DNA of 64,000 bases, taken from NCBI GenBank assembly GCA_007258455.2, contig VDFB02000003.1, positions 40,427,986 to 40,491,985 on the forward strand, read 5' to 3'. Positions 34,518 through 48,843 of this stretch are shown here, piece after piece; the first letter of the stretch is position 1, and each line of letters begins with the position of its first letter. The translations under genes and the position numbers were made by a program. The DNA comes from Sequoia sempervirens. Lineage: Eukaryota; Streptophyta; Pinopsida; Cupressales; Cupressaceae. The notes beneath the pieces were generated by a model. That model worked only from the letters and a program-made list of their open reading frames with translations. It had not been told where the DNA came from and made no database searches.

Positions 34518-35446
34518 TATTTTATGTTTTATATTAATATATTATATGCTTTCTTATTTAATATATTTATGTTTTATATTAGTTATATATATATATATTA
34601 TAATAATTATGACAAATGTTGCCTATACATGCCAACAAGAATCAATAATTCATTTGAAAAATTTCTTGGGCTCAACAAGTAGATTCTCTAGAGAAACATT
34701 AGAACATATCATATTTATGTGATATCACACTATGTTACTTGCTCAAGATCTCAACTATTACAGCCACATTTCAAGGATGAAGAATGTTTAGAGGAGGAAA
34801 CCTGCCATAGGCAGGCTGAAAATTACAGTAAAGATGCCACAGATAATTGAAACTTTAGTAAATACTAAACATATCGTGCATAACAAAAAGGTGATTTACT
34901 CTATCCTCTATATACCCTTGCAGCAAGGTATCAAATATATAAGTACATAAAGAATTATTGAGTTACTCTAATCAGTAATCAACTATTCTGTGCTGTATTA
35001 TCATCTTTGTGGGAGACATGTATCCACCATGTGTGCGGTCCCCTCTAGTTCACTTCGTAAACAGTCATCAAAACACAACAATTTCATTACAAATATCCAA
35101 ATACAATACAAAAGAATGTTCATACATGACCATCCTGTTGACGTGGTTTTTGAGACCGCACCAACACAGAATAAAGTCTCCCAACAGACGCTCTATCCTC
35201 TCTTGAACAAAGTATTCAGCATGCTAAGATTGCGAGTAAGATCATGCTTTCAACTCCAAGGTTCCTTGAGTGCGAATAGGCTCAGTTTGGCTCGATGTGA
35301 TATTGCTGGTATGTCAAGGGGACTTACACAATTGTTCGACGGCTAACAACAAACAGTAGACTAAGGGCTTTCGTGTGATTCAAATGATTTGGCAGGTGAG
35401 CACAAGTTTCCTAATTCTAACCGGAAATGAACTAAATTTAAAAGGG
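34054..35446. other. Flank of copia and block 2 (contig 2), TA microsatellites
   Basis: Mirror of 13967-15284. TA tracts (34478-34516, 34584-34600) are longer than in the left copy. No gene seen. Confidence 0.5.
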
Positions 35447-38400
35447 TGTAGGGCCTAAGAAGTTTATGTTCTATTCTAAATGCAGGATATGTGGAGCTTT
35501 GTTTCAATAGACTTCAACCGGATTTCACCTAGCCTCCGTCGGACAGCCTCAGTAAAATCGGTGCAATCTTCAAGGGAAATAGCAAAAGATGTTCAAATTA
35601 TGACTTAACATGCATACACCATCACAACGACGCATATAAGCATATAAATCACAACTGAAGTTAAACTCAAGGTAATGTCCAGTTGACCACACAAGGCGAA
35701 CTTATCATCAACAAGCCGCTAGTGGTATGGAATAAAGCGAAGCTATCTTAGTAAAACACCACACACCAAAGTAAGCTACTTGCTACTTGGATACGAAAGG
35801 AAGAAGAGACCTTGCTAGCAATTCATGACAAGACGAATTCCATCATCAATGAAAAGATCTATTATCATAAAATGTGTTACACAACAATCTCCTCAAAAGT
35901 TTTCAAAGGGAAAACTTTCTCTCTTCTCCAAATTATGCAAAAATGCTCTACAATGCTACACTATCTAATTCTAATGCTAATACTCTCTCAATGTCTACTT
36001 GTCTACTATTCCAATGTCTAATCTAATTCTAATGCCTTACAAATGAGGGGACTCCCCTTTATATAGCTAGCCAAGTCCCAAAAGACGGCTAGGGTTACAA
36101 TCAATAGAGTGGCTGAATCGTGCCACCTCAGCCCTAAATAATATTGCCCTAAAACCGCCACGAGGAGAGGGTAATAAATGCGCCATAATGTCCACCATCA
36201 TCCTTCTAGAAGATTCCATTTGTAGACGCGTTCACACTGTTCTCGATCTTCTTTCTTGGCGTTGTTCTTTGATTTCTTCCACTTGAGGGTCTTCATCTTG
36301 TCCTTCAATTATACTAAGTCTTAACACTTAGCCATTTTCTTGCAAATTTTCCTCCTTCGAGATTGAAACTCATCTTCATCGTGCTTCCACTTCAAGTCAT
36401 CGTGCTCTGGCCTCAACATTTCTCCCGCAAAACAAGCAAGGAGAGGGGTATTAGAATACTTCATGATATAAACTTAACTCACTCACCTGATCCTCATGCT
36501 CCCAACTTTCAAGCGTTCATCGCCAACTTTGCGTTCAAGTTCATGCCTTAGACAAACTTCATCTTTGAAAATTCATTTCACCTGCTGGAGCTCTGATAAC
36601 CTCGATTTTATTCATTTCTGGCTCAAGTAAACTATCTTCACGAAGGATTTGAGCAAATTCACCTAGGCAGTTCCTTTCAAATTCATCGTCTGGAGGATTT
36701 CACCTTGAAAACACATTTCCTTCGCACTTTCCTTAGAAAATTTTCAAATTTCCCTTAGGAAATACATCAACCTGGTGCCCACTTAAAATCTTCATCCCAA
36801 AATTCTCGACAAGCTGTGGAAGACCTTAAAATCAACTCCTCATCGATAATCTTCGATACCCAGAAGAAAATTTTCTCCAGAACGCATCGAACCCATGGGT
36901 GCACAACGAACGGGTTCATTTTATTTCTCTGAATTTTGAACCTTAGAAAATTATTCTTTCAACAATTTTGTCCTCGTTCTTCGATCCCCTCTGAGAATTT
37001 TGCTCTGACTTGGAAAATTTGTATCAATTCTGTGCAGCTGGCAATCACTGACTTCATCTCTGGCAACTCTGCTCGTGCTTCAAGAAAATCTCACCACCTC
37101 TCCAGACTTAGGCATTTTTCTAAGGGAGAACATTTTGTGCCTTAGAAAATTTTAAATCACTTCGAAAATTTTGAAAAATTTTCTCTTAGAAAATTTTCAT
37201 TTATCTATCATCTTGCCTGTGATGAGGAATTCTTTATCAACTCGCTTAGAAAATCTTCCTCGAACGCCCAACATGTATGACTCTCAATGCTTACATGTAT
37301 ATTTTTTTATCAGCTTCAACGCCTTAGGAAAATATTATTATTTTGCACCTCACACACTTGGGCGCATATATCATGTAGAGGGGTAATTTCACATCCACGC
37401 CTAGCATTTTCTTTTCTTTTTTATTCACCACTTAGCAATATTTTCTCCCATCAATTTTATTTCACCATCTTCACACCTTGCATGGCGCACACAGCACATG
37501 TAGAGGAGAATAATAACCACGCCTAGGTAAGCATTTTACTTCACACGCCTTAGAAAAATTTTCTAACCCCTTACCACTTATCACCTTCAACGCCTAGCAC
37601 TTGATGGAGGAAAATTAAAAAAAAAACAACGCCCCAATATTCATCACCCTTCACCACGCCTAGCAAAAATCTTCTAACACTCTCTACTTTAGGCGCACTT
37701 TGTACATGATGGAGGAATATTGCCACGCCTTGGAGTATTCACTTGCCTTTTACCACGCCTTGGAATATTTTTTAACCACCTTTCACCTCACTTACCACCA
37801 CCACTTACTTTTTACACCTCAACATGGGCGCATTTCAGCTTGGCAAGAGGATGGGCGCATTTTGGCCTTGCTAGTGGATGAAACTCATTGACCACTTTGA
37901 CTTATTCTTTTAGGCGCGTTTCAGCTTGCTGGAAGATGGAATTTGAAGTATGGGCGCATTTAGGCAAGGGTGAAGGATAAGATCTCATACTTAGAATTTT
38001 TTGGCATCTTGCTAGCATGTGGGCGCATTTCATCATAGGAGGTGGATGAAATTTATACTTAGAATTTTTTCCTTGAACATCTTTGCTTCTTCATCAAGCA
38101 GGGCGCATTTTGCCCAGGCAGGAGGATGAGACACTTGAGTCATAAAATTTTGGCATCTGGTGCTTGAGGGCGCATTTAGCCTATGTTGAAGGATGAAGTC
38201 CCATACTTAGCCATTTTTCCTCGACCTCTGCCAGCCAGCCTCATGTCCTGCTATTTATAGTAAGCCTTCTGAATTTGCGTCTCTGAAGCTCGGAATGGCC
38301 TGAAATTTTGCGTACTGCATCCTCATAACATCATCAACCTGTCGGCACTGCCACTTTTAGTCACCCTGCTATTTTTAGCATGTTTCTGAAGGTGGCTTAC

Positions 38401-39504
38401 TATAAATATTAAGCTCATGTTTCTGATAGTTCCATTGCTCCGATTGATCTGAAATTTTAATGAGGCGCTCCTCACCACGTGACCTGTCTGCCGACACTGA
38501 CGCATGCAGTCAATTTACTATTTTTAGCTAGTTTCCAAATTGACTTACTATAAATAGTAAGTGCTCCGTTTGACTTGAAATTTCACCAGCAGATAGCCTG
38601 AAGGACGCTGATCGCGGTGGTTTACACCGGTTTTCGAAGATTTTGACTTTTGATGCCTATTTTTAAGCTTCGAAGCTGGGAACCCTAACTTGCACTGCAT
38701 GCGCATCAAATGATCTCCGTTTGTCTTTGTTTCTGCATCACTGCGATCAACTTGTGAATCTGAACTGCTGGGAAGCGGCTGCCAGGACACACCTGCTAAA
38801 AATAGCAAGTTCCTTATGAGTGAGAATCTTCGTTTGCATGTCACACCATTGCGAAGCTCTTGAAAAACCCATCGGAATCACCCGACATGCAAAAGAAACC
38901 TCGACATGCAAACCCTAAAAATAGCCTCGGAAGGTGAATCACGAAAGTGGTCATCTCGACTTGCATGTTACATCGTTGCGAAGGTCTTGAAAAACCGAAG
39001 GAATATGCATGCAAGAAAAACTCGCATCGCACCACGAAATTTGTCGAAGCAGGTGCTAAAATAGTAAGTAATCGTTTTCGCTCAAATTTTGCCTGTGAGC
39101 AGCTTGACATGCTCTGAATGCTGTGTGACTGTCGGAATCTTGAAAATGCTCACAAACTGCCCTGAATTTCACACTTACTAAAAATAGTAAGTACCTCAGA
39201 ATCGGATGAAAATTTGCTGAGAGCCTGCTGGAAGCATACTGACAACAATGTTAAGCTCAATTTTCAATGTATTCACCTCATTTGACTTCAAATTGGATGG
39301 AAAGACTCAAACCCTAATTTCAGACTTGGCCAAATTCATGTTGAAGCTTGCAGACGGGAACGTCCCCAGGAAGCAGACCATAGAAAAGAGACAGACGGAG
39401 AGAGAGAGAGAGACACAAAAACCAAAGCCAAAATGACCAGAATGGAGCAAAAATTAGGGGTCCCCATTTTCAATGGGGCGATGTGTGAAAAAGGTCACAA
39501 CACA
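35447..39504 (-). mobile_element. Large LTR-like block 2 (contig 2)
   Basis: Mirror of 9952-13966: TGTGTTGTGACC at 39504 to GGCCCTACA at 35447, about 4.06 kb. The TATA region reads CTATATAAAGG near 36060. The body differs clearly from the left copy in two patches (35450-36860 and 38340-39270) but not between them. Confidence 0.5.
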
Positions 39505-40287
39505 TCCCTTCTCTTATTCCACCCAAAGAACCAAATAATACATTAACTACTCATGAATGCCAATGGTTTAAAAATGATTATAGAAGTTCTCAAGTTGAGA
39601 ATGCTGAACTTTCGAGAATCATCACAGGGCTTTATTGTACATTGTGGGGGTATCTTTTAGAATTTATGGAACTTATTTTCTTTATACGTAATATTTTATT
39701 GGTGATCACTAAGGAGCTTGTAAAGCTTTTTCATTACTTGTCTATTTACTACTTTTTTCTTGTATACAAAAAATATTGGACTATAACATGCAAAGTGCAA
39801 ACAATGTAGTAATGAAGTATAATATTCTTTTACAAGTGGAGAATTATGTTAATGTAGCAAGCGTCATAGTGAGGAGACATCTTTTGAAACACACAATTTC
39901 AAACAGTGGAATGCAGAATCATATGGAAAGTAATAAAGCATCTGTGGGCAGTCACTATTAAATTGAGATTGGAAGTCCTTAATATTTATATTGTTTTCCA
40001 CACCTTACTCCAAAAATTATTAAATTATTGTTGTTAATATGATGCCTCTTTTTAAAGGAATTGACCTTGTTGAAACCAACATTTTCCTTTCACGACTCAC
40101 ATGAAACAAAAATAATAAAGTAATTTATATCTCTTTTATGGTAGTCTTTAAACATTCCACACAATACAGAGCATATTTGTCCAAGCTTAATCAAGTTTGG
40201 AATACCATAAATGCATGCCTTGGTGAAAAAGTAATAGAATGATATCTTTTGCTCCAGGAAACATTGGAAAAGTAGTATAAAACATAC
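39505..40287. other. PILS-side spacer (contig 2)
   Basis: Mirror of 9169-9951 with no visible difference in the parts compared; no gene supported. Confidence 0.4.
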
Positions 40288-41001
40288 CCAAGGATAATGC
40301 AGCTATCAGTGACAAAAAATAGAGGTGCATCATCTGTCAAAATAAAGCTCTTCAAAATAGGTATGCCACCAATTACCATTGCAAAAATCTGCAATATTTA
40401 GAACAAGAACATATTTAAACCACTGTTTGTCTATTGCAAATATAAAAAAATGGAATCCTTTATCAGAGACCAATTTATTTTCCCTAGTAAAATGTAGACA
40501 TACATGTAATCGTTTTCTTACATTAATTTCATTCAAACTTCATAAACTTATCTTTAACGACAAAATAAACCATATTTTGTCTTTCTGTCCAGTGACAGGC
40601 TAATTTTATTCTGCATTTTACTTTATTAATGTAAGCAGCTACACTTTAAAAGGAAAATCATACAGATTTTGTCTATGAAAGGTATGCCAATGTGTGTTAA
40701 GTCTAGACTGTATTCAGCCTAGAACCTTGAGAAAGGAATAAAAATGCAAAGGATGTACTTTAGACTTTTTCAAACAGTCAGAATAGTAATAATGTAAAAG
40801 AGCAAATATCAAAATTACATCTCTTGTTACAAACAAGAATTAAGGTAAAAATAACTGTTCATAATTTTCGATAGGGAACACACCGAAGAAAAAATACTTA
40901 CAGAAGCTACAATAGGTGGTTGCATTATTTGCTTTAATCTCAAGCGTTCAACAAGGTAAGATATACCAGAACCTAGCTGTGTGACAGCATTCAAATTTAT
41001 C
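40288..41001 (-). pseudogene. PILS-type gene fragment, two exons (contig 2)
   Basis: Minus-strand copy of 8455-9168: exon 1 at 40902-41001, exon 2 at 40288-40388, with the same intact splice sites and the same encoded residues. Neither copy shows extra exons. Confidence 0.65.
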
Positions 41002-41272
41002 CTATTAGATTCATAACAAGATTAGAAGAAAAAAAGAAGACACATACCAGATGATCACATATATATATTAGAAGACAATTGCTATTAAATAAAAAAGCAA
41101 TAAACAACTACTGGAAAATACATATTTTTCTCAAAAATCAGTATTACTATCATAAGAAAATGATTCATATAACAATAGTCAGACATGTTATACGGGTCGA
41201 ATGGGATGAAATTATGTGGTAAATCATCAGGGCTTTCATTAGGGCTTTTAATGACATTTAAGCAATTTTTTA

Positions 41273-41317
41273 AGTTGCTGAGTTTTTGTCGAGCTTTTGC
41301 TGAGTTTTTGCCGAGTC
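41273..41317. repeat. 11-bp tandem repeat (contig 2)
   Basis: Mirror of 8139-8183, units of TTTTGCCGAGT form. Confidence 0.75.
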
Positions 41318-41342
41318 GTGTTTTTTGGGCTTGGCGAGTTTT

Positions 41343-44111
41343 TCAACTATGGTTACTGGTATATCAGAGAGGATATTAGTGGTGCTTTTTAGTGAGGGTC
41401 TCTTAGAACCCTTAGGTGGTTGGATCAAGGCTTTTGATCCACCTTCATTGCAGGACGCTATGAAGAAGGCACGAGATATGGAGCTTGCTGCCCCAAAAAG
41501 CAAGTTTCCGTCAAAACCGTTTCCCTTCTCTAAAGATAAGGCACCAAATAAATTTTCTGATCAGTAGAGAAAGCCACCTCAAAGACTCAATGATGAGACC
41601 ATCAAAGACTTGAGAAGACAAAAACTATGCTTCAAATGCAAAGAGCCTTGGGAATAGGGTCATAAGCGCTCTTCTTAGGGTAAAGCAAATAAGATGGAGT
41701 ATTTTTATGCTGATAAATCAGATTCTGAAAATTCAGACCAGCAAGCTGATTAGGAAGAAAATGATGAAGATAATGCATCAGAAGAGTCAGAAAAAGAAAG
41801 GGAAGAAGTGCCACCTATAGCTCTAACTCTTGAGCATTCAGAGAGAAGGATTCTTTAGGATTAGAGGAGTCTTGAGTGGGCAGCATGTGGTTACATTGCT
41901 TGATACACGAGCTACTCACAATTTCATAGATGAGGGCTTGGTTGCTAGGCGTGGACTCAAGGCTGAGGAGTTCAAGGGATTCAATGTGAGAGTAGCTGAT
42001 GGGTTTACACTCAAATGTAACCGAATGATTCAAAATCTCACATTGCAGCCGAACGAGTATGAGTTCCAAGAAGAATTTTATGTGGTTAGCATGGGAGAGT
42101 TGGATGTTATACTTGGCATGAAGTCGCTTCATGCTATTGGTGAGTTTACCCTCAACTTGCGAGCTATGGAGATGAAATTTGAGGTCCATGGAAGGAAACA
42201 TGTATTGAGGGGTGTGTCAGATGGGACTCTTAGAGTTATCTCACTTAGGAGAATGGAGAGATTGATCAGGCATGATCAAGTTGAGTGGGTTGCAGAGTGT
42301 TATACCTTGCCATCATAGGTTGAGCAGCAAAAGCATGAGTATCCACCCGACATAAAAGCAGTGAGAGACAAACACAATAAGGTGTTTGAGAGTTTACCTC
42401 ATGGGAGACCACCCGACAGAGGGTTTGAGCACATTATAGAGCTTGAGGACAATGCTAAGCTGGTCATTATTACTCCCCACAGGCACCCCAAGAGTATGAA
42501 GGATGAGATCGAGAAGACGATAAAGGAACTCCTGGAGATGGGCCACATCAGACTAAATCCCTTTGTGTCTTCCATTGTCCTGGTGAAGAAAAAAGATGGC
42601 ACTTTGCAGATGTGTATCAACTACAAAGCATTGAATGAGAAGACTATAAATAATAGGTACCCAATTCTGCAGATTGATGAGTTGCTTGGAGCTTGTTTCT
42701 TTTCCAAGATAGATCTTCAGTTCAACTATCACCAAATTCGGGTTAGAGAGGAGGATGTGGAGAAGACAACGTTTCATTTCCATTACAGTCACTATGAGTT
42801 TATGGTTATGCCTTTCGGCCTAACCAATGCTCCAGCGACCTTTCAGTCCTGTATGAACAAGGTCTTCAGGGATCAGCTTAGGAAGACAGTCCTTGTCTTC
42901 TTCAATGATATACTAGTCTTCAACAAGACTTGAGATGATCATTTAGCACATCTGGATTTAGTGTTGGGCACATTGGAGAGTGAATCTCTATACACCAAGG
43001 AATCAAAATGCAACTTCGGCATGAGAGAGTTGTTGTACTTGGGGCATATCATCAGTGCCAAGGGAGTCAAGATGGATCCCGAGAAGGTGAAGGCTATAGT
43101 TGACTGGCCTCCTCCCATGAATCTCACACAGCTTAAGGAATTCTTTGGGTTATCTCGTTTCTACTGTTGCTTCGTCAAGGGATTTTCACAACAAGCATCC
43201 CCACTTACAGACTTGACAAAGGGGGCATTTGTTTGGACTCCAGGAGCACAACAGTATTTTGAGAAGTTCAAACAGTTGATGAGCTCTTGTTTGGTACTTG
43301 TTATTCTGGATTTCACATGGCCTTTTGAGCTACAATGTGATGCCTCAGGAGAAGGCATTGGTGTTGTCTTGATGCAAGATAAGCACCCAATCGCTTTTGA
43401 GAGAAAGAAACTTCAGGGTCCTGAGAGGGGTTACAACATTTATGATAAGGAAATGTTAGCCATCATGCATGCCTTGGTCAACATGACCTCAACAATCGGC
43501 AACAAAAGTGGGTCAGCAAGTTGCAGGCATATGATTTTGACATAGCCTATGTCAAGGGTAAGAAGAATGTAGTTCCCGATGCCCTTTCTAGAAGGCCTTA
43601 CTTGTGCTCTCTAGGTGAGGGTTATTGATAATTGGAGAGATTTGATTGTTGTTGAGTATGCTAAGGATAAGTGGGCTTCCAATCTCATTGATGGTACAGT
43701 TGCAGATGATAGGTACACCCTTGTGAATGGCCTCATCATTTACAAAGGAAGGGTTTTTCTCGTGTCGGGATCCTCTATGAAGAAGAGGATAATGAGAGCC
43801 TTTCATGATGCCCCTATGGTAGGTCATCCAAGTTATTTTAAAACCTACAAGAAGATTAGGAAGCAGTTTACTTGGAAAGGGATCAAATCAAAGGTACTCA
43901 GGTATGTGAGAGAGTGTCCTACGTGCCAGCAGAACAAGCAAAAGCACTCCTTCCCTGCAGGTTTATTACAACCCCTATCTATTCCCAATCGGAAATGGGA
44001 ATGCATATCCATGGATTTCATCACGGGCTTACCCAAAACCCAGAGCAAGGATTGCATTTATGTTGTGGTTGATAGACTCACGAAGTTTGCACACTTTTTT
44101 CCGATTTCATG
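41343..44111 (+). mobile_element. Truncated Ty3/gypsy relic (contig 2)
   Basis: Mirror of 5345-8113. The protease (41830-42318, D-T-R), RT (42361-42933, FFNDILVF), RNase H (42961-43545) and integrase (43615-44133) stretches encode the same residues as the left copy, lesions included. Confidence 0.85.
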
Positions 44112-44835
44112 TAATGACACTTGCAAATTCTGATCTAAAATTTTCAATTTGTGTGGTTTGGCATTTCATCAAACAGTTGTTGTGCAACCTTCTTTTAGCC
44201 GGTAAATGGTTTCTCTTGTTTTCTTTTCCACATACAATGCATAAACAAGCTTTAACTAAAGTATGCGAAGGATTGAAAATACAATTGAATATGTAATGCA
44301 AGGACTCTTAGATGACTGAAATGTAATTACCCCAATTATTTCCTTCAAAATAAGCTTATACAGTCAAGTGACATTTTGACAAACATTTGTCATGCAAAGC
44401 CTTATCTCCAGTATACATGAATTGTAACCTCACTATTACAATACTTTGCCAATACACTAATTGCAGATTGCCTTGAATATGATAAGATTACAATGACCAT
44501 GCCAGCAATACAACAATTATAGTTCCTAATGTAATGCCAATTGAAATGTCGAATTATAATGATGTTGTAAAGACAACGATTGTAAAGATTGCAAAAGCAG
44601 ACCCTACACAAGCTTATGTAATGCAAATAGGAAGAGGAACCTAATCAATACGAATGAAGTACTGAGTTGCCACTTGATAGATGCTCGACTCCACACCCAA
44701 CTACCTCAAATTCACTAGCAGTTAACCAATTCTCATCAAAAATGCAAAACCAGATGGTTCATATCCAAATCAAGTTGTTCCAAGGAAAAATCTACCAGAA
44801 TCAAATTGTTTTGTATGCCCCAATGGTTGCGCCTA
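44112..44835. other. Spacer between gypsy relic and block 1 (contig 2)
   Basis: Mirror of 4621-5344. No gene supported. Confidence 0.4.
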
Positions 44836-47800
44836 TGTGTTGTGACCGTTTTCACACATCGCCCCATTCAAAATGGGGACCCCCTAATTTTTGCTCCATT
44901 CTGGTCTTTTGGCTTGGGTTTTTCTCTCTCTCTCTCTCTCTCTGTCTCTTTTCTGATGTCTGCCTTTCGAGGATTGTGCCCGTCATTGAGCTTAAAACGT
45001 GAAATGTTGGCCAAGTCTGAAAATTAGGGTTTCATCTTTCACGGTCAGTGGGAATTGACGAGGGTAATTAGAGGCTTAACATTTGTTGTCGGTATGCTTC
45101 CAATGAGGGCTCTCAGCGATTTTCATCAAATTAGGTACTTACACTATTTTTAGTAAGGGTGTGCAGTACGAGCAATCGATAGAGCATTTACAGTTAGGCA
45201 GTCATACCATTGAACATGTCCGGTACGCCGTTAATGCGAAAATTTGACCTAGAAGCGGACAACTTTTCTATTTTTAGCCTCCGGCTTCGAAGCAATTTTC
45301 GGGCTTAGATCTTTGAGTTTTTTTCTCTACATGTGACATATTCCTTCGGGTTTTCGAGGCCGCCGCGGTATAGCATGCAAGCGATACAACTTTCGAGTTC
45401 GACCAGAGGCTATTTTTAGGGTTTGCATGTCGAGTTTTCTTGCATGTCGGATGATGATTCCTTGTGGGTTTTCGAGAGCAGCGATGGTGTGACGCATGCA
45501 AATGGAGATAATATCCTCGATGGGGAACTTACTATTACTTGAAGTGCGTCCGGCCGAGGCTCACAGCACTTTAGAATCCGCGAGCTGATCGCAATGCAAG
45601 CGAAGCGAAGAACAAAGCGAAGTCATTTGATATGCATGCATAGCAAATTAGGGTGTCCAGCTTCGGAGCCCAAAAAGAGGCATAAACAGTCAAAATTTTC
45701 GAAAACCGGTGTAAACCACCGCGATCAGCATCCTTCAGGCTATCTGCCGGTAAAATTTCAAGTCAAACGGAGCACTTACTATTTATAGTAAATTCGGTTT
45801 GAAGCGAGCTAAAAATAACAAATTAGTTACATCTTGTGATAATACGTGACGGAGATCCGATGGTGAGGAAACACGTCATTCAAATTTCAAGTCAATCGGG
45901 CTTGAGGGAACTATCGAAGCGGCGATTACTATTATAGAAATCACCGCCAGTGGGTAGCTAAAATAGCGAGCCGACTAAAAGTACTTGATTAATCAGCGAG
46001 GTAACAAAGGTCGAGGAAGAGGATCACAGTCGATTTAAAATTCGGAAATACGTTCGCGACCCAGTGCAAAATCGAGGGAGACTTACTATGAATAGCGGGG
46101 CATGGATAAACTGGCGAAGACGAGGAAAAAGTGACTAAGTATGGAGCTTCATCCTGCAGCCATGGCAAAATGCGCCCAAGTTGATGATGTGATGATAAAA
46201 TTTCTAAATATGAAAGCTCGTCCTCCTGCCTAGGCAAAATGCGCCCAACTCAAGGTGAAAGCATAAAAAATTCTAAGTATGAGACTTCGTCCACCTCCTA
46301 GGCCAAAATGCGCCCATGCTTGGAAAGTCAAAGAAAGTCAACAATTTTCATCCTGTAGCTATGCCAAAATGCACCCATGCTTGGAGAGTCAAAAGAAAGT
46401 CCAACAGAAATTTTCATCCACACAGCTATGCCAAAATGTATACTTGGAGAGTCAAAGAAAGTCAACAATTTTCATCCTGTAGCTATGCCAAAATGCGCCC
46501 AAGGGAAGCTGATGAAAGTTAGAAAATTGGCTAAGTGTAGAACTCGTCCTCCACCACTCTCCAAATGCACCCAAAAAGAGAAGAAGTCAAATGAGTCAAA
46601 GTTTTTCATCCCTCTCCCTATGCAAAATGCGCACAAAAGAGGGCATGTAAGGACAAAAAAGGAGAAGTTGAAAGGTCACAAAAGGACGTGGTTATAAGTT
46701 TCATCCTCCTCTACATGAAAAATGTGCCCATGCAACAAAAGGTCAAAGGAGTCAAAGGAATTCGTCGTCCTCACCCATCAAAATGCGCCCAAAATGAAAG
46801 CAAGTCAACAAGTCAACAATTTTCATCCTTCACCTATGTGGAAATGCGCCCAAATGAGGTCAAGTGAAGACAAAAAACGGGAAGTTGAAGAGTCATCCTC
46901 CATGCTAGCCAAAATGCGCCCAAGTTGAAGGTGGTAAAAGTGAAGGTAAGGTGGTGAATGAGGTAAAAGGTGAGTAAAATACTCCAAGGCGTGGTCAAAG
47001 CAAGGTAAGTGCTAGGCGTGGCAATATTCTTCTTCAAGTGCTATATACGCCCAAGGTGGTAAGTGTTATAAGGTGTTAGAAAATATTGCCAAAGGGTGAA
47101 ACAAAAAGCTAGGCGTGGTTTTAATTTGCTTCAAGTATGCTATGCGCCTAGGGTGGTGAACTAAAATGTGAAATGATGTGATGAAATTTTTTCCTAAGGC
47201 GTTGGAGCTTCAAGTGAAAATATTTTTCAAGTGTGAAATAAAATGCAAGGTGATGAATAAAACAAAGTTCCTAGGCGTTGAAGATGATGGAAGTAAATAT
47301 GATGTGCTTGCAGGAAGTCCTAAGTGAAATAAATTTTTCTCACAGGCAAAGTGATCAAAGTTGAATATAAAAACTTCCGAGGCGAAATTTTTTCTGAGGC
47401 AAAATTTTCAAAGTGATTTAAAATTTTTCTAAGGCAAAGTATTTTCTTCCTTAGAAAATACACCTAGAACTCAAGGTGGTGAATTTTCTTGAGGCACGAG
47501 CAAAGTTTTCAGAGAAGAAGGCGATGACAATGCAGGATGAATTTAAAATTTCTCAAGTCTGAGCAACGGAATGTTCACAGAGATGAAGAACGGATTTAAA
47601 TTGGTGGAATAATATTTTTCTAAGGTTCAAAATTTAAAAAATTAAATGAACCCGTTCGTTGTGTACCCATGGATACATCACGTTTCGGATAAAATTTTCT
47701 TCTGGGTACTGAACATTTGTGATGATAGATGAATTTCCATGTCTTCCGCGCTTCGCCAAGACCTTCAGCATGAGGAATTTAATCGGTGCTCGAATTGTGA

Positions 47801-48780
47801 GTTTTCCTAAGGGAAAATTTTAAAATTTTCTAAGGCAAAGTGAATAAAATGTGTTTTCAAGATAATTTTCTCCGGACAACGAATTTGAAGTGAGTTGCCT
47901 AGATGATTTCGATCGAATTCTTCATGGATGAATTTTCCAGAGCATCAGAGATGATTAAAATTTAAATTTGCAAGGCAGAGCTTCGGTTGGTGAATAGAAA
48001 TTGTTAAATTGATGAGTTTAAATTAAAAAAAAATTTCGAAAGTGAATTCAAAAGATGCCAGTCAAAGTTGAACTACTAGAAGGTTGAGATTCTCGGACAA
48101 GTGTCAAAAATACTAGAGAGGGAAAATTCGAATTCTTGAAGTGGAGTAGTGGAAATTTAATGTACTGGCTATAATTGGCTCCTTCTAGAATTCAATTTTT
48201 GGCTATAAAATTGAGAAGTTTTTCACTTCTTTTTCACAGCTGAAAGAGTTCGATTTGCTCTGAGTTAGACATTGCAGTGAGTTGCTGAAGACTAAAGTGC
48301 TGAAGAAGTTCGATTTTTTTTGCTGCAATTGTTGAAGAAGCTCAAAATTTTACTTGCTGAAGGTTGCTGGGTGAAAGGCGTTGGAAGTTCCTGTGACACT
48401 AGTTCGAATCTGCTGAAGGTTGATTGAAGAAATTTCGACTTAAAGAGAGATATTGCTGAGGCTTGAAGAAGATCATATTGCTGAAGCTGAGGACGCCTTG
48501 AAGTAAGAAGAGTATATTGAGGTGCGAACTTGCTGATTTGGAATTGAAGAGGTGTGAATTCAAAGAGCGAAGTTACTGAAGTTAGTGAAGTGCAAACTTG
48601 CTGAGTTGAAGAAGTACGAATTTACAATTGCTGATTGAAGTTGCTAAGTTTCTGAAGTTAAAGTTTACTTAGAAATATTTTCTAAGTATTGAAGTTCAAA
48701 ATCTGTTGAAGAGAAGAAGCTGAGGTTTGCGAATAAGAAATGTTATTGCAGCTTCTCAAGTTCCTGAAGTCGACTGCAGC
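44836..48780 (+). mobile_element. Large LTR-like block 1 (contig 2)
   Basis: Starts TGTGTTGTGACC and carries the (CT)n tract, the GCGCCC array (46160-46925), the AACCCGTTCGTTGTG segment (47650) and the TATA box. The part 45028-46480 differs strongly from the left copy and is about 75 bp longer. The array here has extra GAGAGTCAAAGAAAGTCAAC modules. Confidence 0.5.
48201..48215 (+). promoter_or_regulatory. TATA box upstream of the unidentified ORF (contig 2)
   Basis: GGCTATAAAATTGAG, same as 1316-1330. The GCTGAAG-rich leader follows at about 48240-48757. Confidence 0.5.
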
Positions 48781-48843
48781 CCCTGCACAATGTTTTATTT
48801 ATTTTATAAATTAATTTGCTGATGAATGTCTATTGTTTTGCAG